A stretch of DNA of 64,000 nucleotides from Lachancea mirantina (lineage: Eukaryota > Ascomycota > Saccharomycetes > Saccharomycetales > Saccharomycetaceae): contig LT598465.1 in the NCBI GenBank assembly GCA_900074745.1, forward strand, positions 620,001 to 684,000. Reading direction: 5' to 3'. The translations under genes and the position numbers were made by a program. Under the pieces are notes generated by a model. It did no database searches. It saw only the letters and a list, made by a program, of their open reading frames with translations, and was not told the origin of the DNA. Positions 57,974 to 64,000 of the stretch are shown one piece after another. How positions within the stretch are numbered: position 1 is the stretch's first letter; every line of letters starts with the position of its first letter.

Positions 57974-59770
57974 TTAAGCCTTTGGCGCCCATCGTGCGCC
58001 GTATTGGATCAAATAAATAATCCCTAGCATTGCCACTACGCTGCAAAATGCTAAACCGGAAAAACACCATCCGGTGCCCATTGCATCGCACAATTTAATC
58101 ACAATAACGGAACTAATAGCTGCGGCCAAATTTCTGAAGAAACTGCCAATGGCTACAGTTGCCGCGGCCCTTTTAGGCATGCATTCAGTAAGATATGTCA
58201 TACTCGCGTTCGAACACCAAGTCATCCCGAAAGCAGTTAAGAACGAAAATACTAGCACTACTGCCAAATGATGATGAAATTGAATACTCCACCCATAACC
58301 GACCGATCCGCAAATATTGACTAGAAGTCCCCAAACTTGCAACAGCAATCTTTTGTGGGATGGGAACTCTTGGCCCTCATGGTACTTGAGCCACATCTTC
58401 CTGAAATAATCCGAAAGGTGACCTCCAATGACAGAACCTAACAGCAAGGCAACTCCGGGGCAAACGTAACACGCTCCAATTTGCAAATTCGTCAAATGAT
58501 AATCCTGACTGAGAAAATGCGCAAAAGTGACGCTGAAGGCATAATAGGAAGCAAACAAGATAGCGGTAGTGACAGAGCATACAGTTACTGGGACAAACTT
58601 GATTAATGCCCAGTAACCTCTAAAGCTGGGCTTCGGTGGTCTCGGATAAAGCTTTCGGAACTCAGCAGAGTTTGAAACCGGCTTCATAATACCAATATCG
58701 CTCGCGAATTTCACTTTCAGTTTCATTTCAGCAGTATTCCTATAATCCTCGGTTTTGACTAACTCCGGAGCTTGATTACTAGCCCTCCATCTGGCATCGC
58801 CATTCCCCACAACACACCTCAAAGTTTCTGGTAGCAGGAGAAGCACCAGGACGAGTCCAATGGCAGATAGAATGCTTGTCAATCCAAAAAGCCATCTCCA
58901 GTGGTTTCCCCTCATTAATATTAGCCCTGCAATGATTGGCGCCACAATTGGACCCATATTGGGACCTAGCATGAAATATGCTATTGACTTGCCTCTTTGT
59001 TTTGGAGGAGAAATATCGCTGATCGTTCCTGCCCCAAGCGACATGACTGAACTAGACGCGAATGCTTGAAGAATCCTCAATGCAAAAAGAGCTCCAGTAT
59101 TGGCCGGAACGGCTGCGAGTAAAACGTTGATTATAACTGCCAAAGTCAACGATATCATATAAAGCAGTTTTCTACCCCCAAAATCGGCAAAACTGGCCCA
59201 AAAAAGTGGTCCCACGGCAAAGACGGCCATGAAAACAGACACTGTCGCATTTATTGCAGTCGCCGAAATGTGGAAAACAGTTTGCAATAGTGGCAGAGCT
59301 GGAATATAGATATTTCCTGATAATGGTCCCAAAAACCCAACAAATATGATGATAAAGAATATCAAAACGCGCTGCCGTTTTGAGAAAACGGTATACTCTG
59401 TTCCTAAGTGAGCGAAAATGTCGTTACTTGCTGCAGAATAAAAATCGTCCTGGGATTGGAGGTCTCCATTTTGGTCAGCATCTGTGGCCAATTTATCTTC
59501 TAAGTCCTTTTGAGCTTCAAGGTTAGACGCCTCATGCATAAGTGACTTTTTGATGGGGAATTCAGAAGAACGTCGCCCCATTTTTCCTGCTGAATCGGGG
59601 TTCTCGGACAGCCTAGACTGCGATTGGGGTTGGTCTTCGAGAAGTGACTGCATTCCTCCTGCGTCGAACGTAACATCAAAAACCTCCCAGTCGCTCAAAC
59701 CTTCAGTTGCCTGATTCTCATTCTGCTGATGATTTCTGCTTCTTTCGTTATCGCTTCCAACATCTGACAT
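57974..59770 (-). CDS. DTR1: MFS transporter Dtr1 (bisformyl dityrosine exporter)
   Basis: Dtr1 exports dityrosine precursors across the prospore membrane for spore-wall building. The 598-residue product (572 in S. cerevisiae) has a hydrophilic N-terminus of about 130 residues and 12 membrane segments in the DHA1 pattern. These include FVGFLGPLSGNIYIPALPLL, FADFGGRKLLYMISL (the loop 2-3 motif) and SDISPPKQRGKSIAYFMLG. A long central cytosolic loop follows segment 6. The family includes the Qdr multidrug exporters, so a broader substrate range is possible. Position beside the merged RPS6 (YBR181C/YBR180W) supports DTR1. An Ndt80-type site lies about 107 bp upstream. Confidence 0.92.
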   Translation of the reverse strand: MSDVGSDNERSRNHQQNENQATEGLSDWEVFDVTFDAGGMQSLLEDQPQSQSRLSENPDSAGKMGRRSSEFPIKKSLMHEASNLEAQKDLEDKLATDADQNGDLQSQDDFYSAASNDIFAHLGTEYTVFSKRQRVLIFFIIIFVGFLGPLSGNIYIPALPLLQTVFHISATAINATVSVFMAVFAVGPLFWASFADFGGRKLLYMISLTLAVIINVLLAAVPANTGALFALRILQAFASSSVMSLGAGTISDISPPKQRGKSIAYFMLGPNMGPIVAPIIAGLILMRGNHWRWLFGLTSILSAIGLVLVLLLLPETLRCVVGNGDARWRASNQAPELVKTEDYRNTAEMKLKVKFASDIGIMKPVSNSAEFRKLYPRPPKPSFRGYWALIKFVPVTVCSVTTAILFASYYAFSVTFAHFLSQDYHLTNLQIGACYVCPGVALLLGSVIGGHLSDYFRKMWLKYHEGQEFPSHKRLLLQVWGLLVNICGSVGYGWSIQFHHHLAVVLVFSFLTAFGMTWCSNASMTYLTECMPKRAAATVAIGSFFRNLAAAISSVIVIKLCDAMGTGWCFSGLAFCSVVAMLGIIYLIQYGARWAPKA

Positions 59771-60084
59771 CTGTGAATTTTCGGAAGCCGTTATCTACGT
59801 TGCGCTTCGAGGGATCGTCTTAAAATGGCTCGATGAGGCGCTGTTTTTTGATCATTTATTGATGCTCTGTGTGAGCTTTTGTGTCAACGTCGCGACTCGA
59901 ATAATCCTTGTCAGATGGCCACTAAAAGATGTCGTTGAGACAATGAAAGTCTTGGATATTATGCACAGAATAAAGACACAATGCTTTCGGATATATGACG
60001 CTAAGCGGACTCCACAAAATAAGTACCGCCTTCTTAGTATACACTTATATGATAAAAATGACAAAATGAAGTGGTTTTCTGCCT
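59771..60084. other. Intergenic: DTR1 promoter and NOG1 3' region
   Basis: The main element is the MSE at 59877-59885. No gene is seen. Confidence 0.5.
59877..59885 (-). promoter_or_regulatory. Middle sporulation element (Ndt80 site) of DTR1
   Basis: GACACAAAA on the minus strand matches the gNCRCAAAW MSE consensus, 107 bp upstream of the DTR1 ATG. DTR1 is a mid-sporulation gene in S. cerevisiae. Confidence 0.7.
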
Positions 60085-62028
60085 CTAACGGAAGTCGGTC
60101 TTACCGATACCACGTTTACCACTAAACAGATGCTTAGCAAGAGACGCTGTAGCGTGTCTGTCAGATTCACCTTGTCTTGCATCTCTGTTTCTTGATCTTC
60201 TTTGCAATTTAGCCACTCTGTCTGCCTTGGACCTAACCGAGCTATCTGCGACACCATCCAGCAGTCTGTCAGATTGTCTCAATTTACCACCATTGGCATT
60301 TGAAGAATTGCTCTCGGAGGAACCGAACACCACATCTGCACCAGTTTCGATAAATCTGTTTTTCCTGGCAGCAGTTTGTTGTCTGTCTTGAAGGGAAGTC
60401 ATGTCGTGGCCCAAAGAGGACATATGTTTTTCCATTTCTCCATAAGATTTGGCCAATTTGGAACGAGGCATGACAGCTCTGTTTTTCAAAGCCTTTCTGT
60501 TTCTTGCCGAAGCAATCATTTTCTTTTGTTTGTCCCTGATCCATTCTGCCTTTTCTCTAATGTCCGCTATCTCGTCAGCGTCAAAACCTTCAAAAGTCTC
60601 TTCTTCTTCGTCAGAAGCATAAAAGCCTTCTGCTTCTAATTTCTCTTCTTCTTCTTCCAACGCTTGCAATTTCGCAGCGATATCTGGGTCCAAAAAGTCG
60701 TAAACGTTCTTACCATCCAAAAGTTCCGGCATAATGTCATTCTTCCACTCATCGTCCTCCAACAAATATTTGTCCTTTAGGTTGATGTTGAAAACGCCAG
60801 CACCACCGTTTTCGGCTTCTATGTCTCTTGCCAATTTGATTCTGTTTGGATCCTCTGGATCGTATTTTTGACGGGCTTTGAAAGATTCAGGAATAAATGG
60901 CGTTCTGTCGACTCCATCATCTCTGGCTTGGGGCTGTGCGACGTGAATTTTGTTCAAGACATTGTTGATTCTAGAAGTCGATTTCAACTTGTTCTCAATT
61001 CTAGAGGCCAAGAGCTTCTCACATGCCTTGTTTCTGACAGCCATGACGTTGTCCTCTTCGTAACAGGACGTAGCCATTATCTCAACTCCGGGATGCTCAG
61101 CGACGGTTTGCAGCAACTTGGCACGCTCTTCGTCTAGATCTTCAGGTCTAACAATATCGGTCTTGTTGACAACGACCAAGACAGACTTGTTAGCAAACAG
61201 AGGTTTGATAGAGTGGAAAAGTTTGACTTGAGCCTCGACCGTGAAACCACACTGTTCGGAAAGATCCATGAAATAAAGAACACATGAACGCAAATGCGCA
61301 ACCGCGTAGATAGATTGCATCTCAATGTTGTTCATTTCTTCAGTGGGTCTGTCCAGAATACCTGGAGTGTCGATGGCCTGGAATCTCAAGTATTTGTAAT
61401 CAAAATGACCCACGTAGAGCGATTTCGTGGTAAAAGCGTACGGCTGAACTTCAACGTCCGCCTTGGTGATGCATCTCAAAAACGAAGATTTACCCACGTT
61501 GGGGTACCCACAGATCAGCAATGTTCTGGTGTTGGGGTCGATTGCAGGTAATCTGCCCAAATGTTGACGCACTTGTTCCAAATACGCGAGTGGGTCTTTC
61601 AATTTCTTGACCACAGTGGCCATACGGCCCAAAGCAGCTCTTTTCAGCTGTTTGCATTGAAACAACGATTGACCGAATTTCAAAAGTCTAATATAGTCTC
61701 TTGCGACTTGTTCGACAAGCGTCTTGGCGCGGGATACGGCCGCTAGCGAGACTTTGTAGTGGTTTTTCTCGTACAGCGTGTCCATCAGATCCCTATGGAA
61801 TGGATGCACATCGTTGATGTTTGGGAAACCTTTGAGGATGTCTTCAAATTTCTCAACAAAACCCTCACCGGTGTACTTGACCTTACGCATGTAAAAAGCC
61901 CGGATTCTGGTGATCTTGAACCCCGGTCTGATTACCGTGGGAGTCTTTCTTTGCGTCCTGTTCAGGACGATGTCCAGCAGGTCATTTGCAGGCGCAACCG
62001 TGGGTATTTCTTTCCAGGAAAGTTGCAT
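60085..62028 (-). CDS. NOG1: Nucleolar GTPase Nog1
   Basis: Nog1 is an essential GTPase bound to pre-60S particles from nucleolus to cytoplasm. The 647-residue product has exactly the S. cerevisiae length. It has an N-terminal helical domain (1-165) and G1 GYPNVGKSS (174-182). G3 DTPG follows (220-223, in IDTPGILDRP), then G4 NKTD (about 287-290). The C-terminal half is charged, with EEEEEKLEAEGFYASDEEEE, and has an Arg/Lys-rich tail ending KRGIGKTDFR. The start is the first ATG (MQLSWKEIPTV). A PAC inverted repeat lies about 90-140 bp upstream. This is the YPL093W position. Confidence 0.98.
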   Translation of the reverse strand: MQLSWKEIPTVAPANDLLDIVLNRTQRKTPTVIRPGFKITRIRAFYMRKVKYTGEGFVEKFEDILKGFPNINDVHPFHRDLMDTLYEKNHYKVSLAAVSRAKTLVEQVARDYIRLLKFGQSLFQCKQLKRAALGRMATVVKKLKDPLAYLEQVRQHLGRLPAIDPNTRTLLICGYPNVGKSSFLRCITKADVEVQPYAFTTKSLYVGHFDYKYLRFQAIDTPGILDRPTEEMNNIEMQSIYAVAHLRSCVLYFMDLSEQCGFTVEAQVKLFHSIKPLFANKSVLVVVNKTDIVRPEDLDEERAKLLQTVAEHPGVEIMATSCYEEDNVMAVRNKACEKLLASRIENKLKSTSRINNVLNKIHVAQPQARDDGVDRTPFIPESFKARQKYDPEDPNRIKLARDIEAENGGAGVFNINLKDKYLLEDDEWKNDIMPELLDGKNVYDFLDPDIAAKLQALEEEEEKLEAEGFYASDEEEETFEGFDADEIADIREKAEWIRDKQKKMIASARNRKALKNRAVMPRSKLAKSYGEMEKHMSSLGHDMTSLQDRQQTAARKNRFIETGADVVFGSSESNSSNANGGKLRQSDRLLDGVADSSVRSKADRVAKLQRRSRNRDARQGESDRHATASLAKHLFSGKRGIGKTDFR

Positions 62029-63287
62029 AGTTAGGTCGCCGAAGTAAGCTTAAAAGAGAAAACTAATCAAACTCCAAAAAGCCTAGCTCGGGTCTTTCAG
62101 AAGCTCGTATTTCTGGTAGCTCATCGCATTTTCTCGGGCTAGAAAATTTTTTTCAATGCGATGAGCTTGAAGCTTTCACATTTCTTTTACCTGTGATCGC
62201 GTGACACGGACTTCCAAGAAACGAGTTAGATTAGGGTACAAACAATTGTCATGGCAACTTTGTAGAAATTTAGAAAATGGAGTGCTCAGCGGCAATCTGA
62301 ATAGAAGACCTTAACCATAATACCGTCATCGAAAATTTAAACTTGCTAAAGGAATGCACTAGGGTATCTTGGTGTAATAGTCCGTGTTACTGGATTTTGG
62401 CTCACGGAGTCCCTCATACTGTACAGTCCTACATGGTCCTCTATGGTCCTATGTCCTACGTAGTCCATAAGCTGACAGGACCCACAAAATGCTCTATAAT
62501 GAAATATAATGCTATACAAATCCATCTCAACCAGAATACTCCAACGTGGGTTTATCATCTCTTATATTCCCACACGAGCCTGTAAATTGTGAATAGTTGT
62601 GTATAATCGTACAAAGTCGCAGTTCATTCAATTTGATATGTTACGATATAATGCTAAACAATCCTATAGTTCTTTATATTCTCTTACACTCCATATAAAT
62701 CCTGTAAGCCACTAATCCTACACCATGGTTCAAGCGCCGACGTAAAGACGTTTCTACTTTGTTTCGCGCGTGTTTCGTGTATCCATTGTTTCTATTTGGA
62801 ATTTCAGCCAGTTTTTCTCGTCAATTCCCGAAAAACAGAACACATCACGTGATTACAATGCCAATCAATGCCTTCAGAAAAGTAAACCAGCACTAAGCGT
62901 GCTACAGAGGTATACAGAGTTAATTGTGGACATTACAGTACAATTACCAAGTCAGGGGGTATCGTACCAAAATTCTAAATTTCAAGTTTGTCTTCCCTGA
63001 CGTGTTGTATGTTGTCGACTTTGAGGTATAAGTCTGAAGCAGAAAAGCTTGGCAGAAACTCAACCAGATCTTACACTCAAAAGGATGGATTTGCAAATAC
63101 GCCCAACACAACGCATTCTAGTATCATTGAAAGGAAACGTGAGATTTAATAGAATGTCACGTGATCTTAAGAGGAATTTCGTGCACGACGATTATTGGAA
63201 TCTGTACACAGTATGCTTCCAGATATTAAGAGCTTGCTCACGAGTAGCGCGATTCGGCAAAAAACCAACCACTTTGCCCACGACATC
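62029..63287. other. Intergenic between divergent NOG1 and SEC62
   Basis: The PAC inverted repeat (62118-62167) belongs to NOG1. A patch at 62420-62470 repeats ggtcct/gtcctac short words. E-box-like TCACGTGA lies near 62846. No gene or RNA was recognised in the remaining 1 kb. Confidence 0.5.
62118..62167. promoter_or_regulatory. Inverted pair of PAC elements upstream of NOG1
   Basis: AGCTCATCGCATT (62118-62130) is exactly inverted at 62155-62167. Each arm holds the PAC core GCGATGAG bound by Dot6/Tod6. An RRPE-like gaaaatttttt lies between them. Confidence 0.8.
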
Positions 63288-64000
63288 ATGGCTACTCACG
63301 AAAGTCCAGCCGCCGTGGCAGCGCTGTTGCGCCGCCACAAGCTTTTGAAACAACGTCAGGGCATATTTCAGTCTCGAAATGTCGACTTTTTCCGCTACAA
63401 ACGATTTGTGCGTGCGCTCAACTCTCCAGAATACAAGACCAAGTCTGAGAAACATCCAGAGAAATATCCTGCGATTCGAAACGATGAGGATGCAAAACGC
63501 GTGTTCATTTCGCTCATCACCGCGCAATTGGTTGTCCCCTGTCAGAAATTGCACAGTGCCGAGTGCAAAGAAAACGGTCTCAGACCCAACAAGGACAGCC
63601 CTAACCTGTTGCTCAAGGACAAAGCCACTCTGATCCCCGACGAGTACTACGTTTGGAACTACAACCCCAAGACCCTGATGGACTACCTCCTGGTTGTCGG
63701 GATTGTGGTCGGAATTCTTGCATTTGTGTGCTATCCGCTATGGCCAACTTCCATGAGACGCGGCGTGTACTATCTATCGCTTGTCCTGTTGGCCCTGATC
63801 GCTGCATTTTTCGGCGTTGCTATCGTCAGATTCGTCGTGTATTTGATATCTTTGGGCTTCGTTAGCCAGAAGGGCGGATTCTGGCTGTTCCCCAACCTTT
63901 TCGAAGACTGCGGTGTCGTCGAGAGCTTCAAGCCACTGTACGGCTACGGCGAAACCGAATGCTATAGCTACCAGAAAAGGCTAAGAAGAAGGAAAAGAAA
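63288..64000 (+). CDS. SEC62: Sec62 protein translocation subunit, N-terminal part (runs off the right edge)
   Basis: Sec62 works with Sec61 and Sec63 in post-translational import into the ER. From the ATG ([20 protein letters not shown]) 237 codons are open to the edge. The cytosolic domain shows [20 protein letters not shown] and [35 protein letters not shown] precedes two membrane segments (about 137-155 and 164-195) around [32 protein letters not shown] and the basic end RRRKRK match S. cerevisiae Sec62 (274 residues). The Gly/Ser-rich N-terminal extension of S. cerevisiae is missing. This is the YPL094C position. Confidence 0.96.
   Translation, partial: MATHESPAAVAALLRRHKLLKQRQGIFQSRNVDFFRYKRFVRALNSPEYKTKSEKHPEKYPAIRNDEDAKRVFISLITAQLVVPCQKLHSAECKENGLRPNKDSPNLLLKDKATLIPDEYYVWNYNPKTLMDYLLVVGIVVGILAFVCYPLWPTSMRRGVYYLSLVLLALIAAFFGVAIVRFVVYLISLGFVSQKGGFWLFPNLFEDCGVVESFKPLYGYGETECYSYQKRLRRRKR

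Noticed and set aside
59765-59800. TTCCGAAAATTC near DTR1 as a CDEIII candidate
   Set aside because: The flanking TGTTTNTG part and the adjacent AT-rich block are missing.
59859-60125. Plus-strand 88-codon frame between DTR1 and NOG1
   Set aside because: It overlaps the end of NOG1 antisense and the DTR1 promoter. No family is recognised.

Overview
The window is nuclear DNA of a budding yeast of the family Saccharomycetaceae. It is densely packed with short-intron genes, and the splice signals are GTATGT or GTACGT with TACTAAC or CACTAAC. Gene order interleaves the S. cerevisiae chromosome II (YBR179-198) and chromosome XVI (YPL075-094) blocks, which are sister regions of the whole-genome duplication. 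Examples are TAF5 and PGI1 from one block and GCR1, GPI2 and ATP4 from the other, while RPL21, RPS9, the alkaline ceramidase, RLM1/SMP1 and RPS6 are each present once. This is the unduplicated ancestral order, so the species split off before the duplication. Lachancea is my best guess (moderate GC, tight spacing), but Torulaspora, Zygosaccharomyces and Kluyveromyces relatives are not excluded.

Layout from left to right: GCR1 (cut by the left edge), a 1.7-kb spacer with a decayed tandem duplication, TAF5, GPI2, a small conserved gene, PGI1, MSI1, ATP4 (spliced), AIM4, MED8, RIM2, RPL21 (spliced), RPS9 (spliced), homocitrate synthase, MOT1, NTC20, GDT1, PCH2 (spliced, with a short 3' exon), a small cysteine-rich metallothionein-like gene, tRNA-Glu(TTC), SEN54, BRO1, MBA1, SEC16, ELP3, GLY1 and an alkaline ceramidase. 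Next comes a GC-rich accessory patch with an SDR reductase and an Mtr-type amino acid permease. The window ends with RLM1 (intron inside the MADS box), RPS6 (spliced), GLR1, DTR1, NOG1 and SEC62 (cut by the right edge).

Most genes are housekeeping: transcription (TAF5, MOT1, MED8, GCR1, RLM1), ribosome production (RPL21, RPS9, RPS6, NOG1), mitochondria (ATP4, RIM2, MBA1), secretion (SEC16, SEC62, BRO1, GDT1, GPI2) and RNA processing (SEN54, NTC20, ELP3). Several control circuits can be read directly. There are Rap1 sites at all three ribosomal protein genes and a cluster of Gcr1 CTTCC boxes at PGI1. A perfect Ume6/URS1 site precedes meiotic PCH2 and an Ndt80/MSE site precedes DTR1. PAC-type elements precede NOG1 and ELP3. 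GLR1 has two in-frame start codons, one in weak and one in strong context.

The less ordinary parts are the metallothionein-like gene, the GC-rich patch around 48-52 kb with its repeats and palindromes, GC-rich hairpin elements that share sequence between distant spacers, and introns with unusually short branch-to-acceptor spacing. I see no clear transposon and no CRISPR array. I also see no wholly new multi-gene system. Several starts given here (MSI1, AIM4, MED8, MOT1, GDT1, MBA1, SEC16, ceramidase) were chosen as the first in-frame ATG that fits the family, rather than an upstream non-ATG codon.
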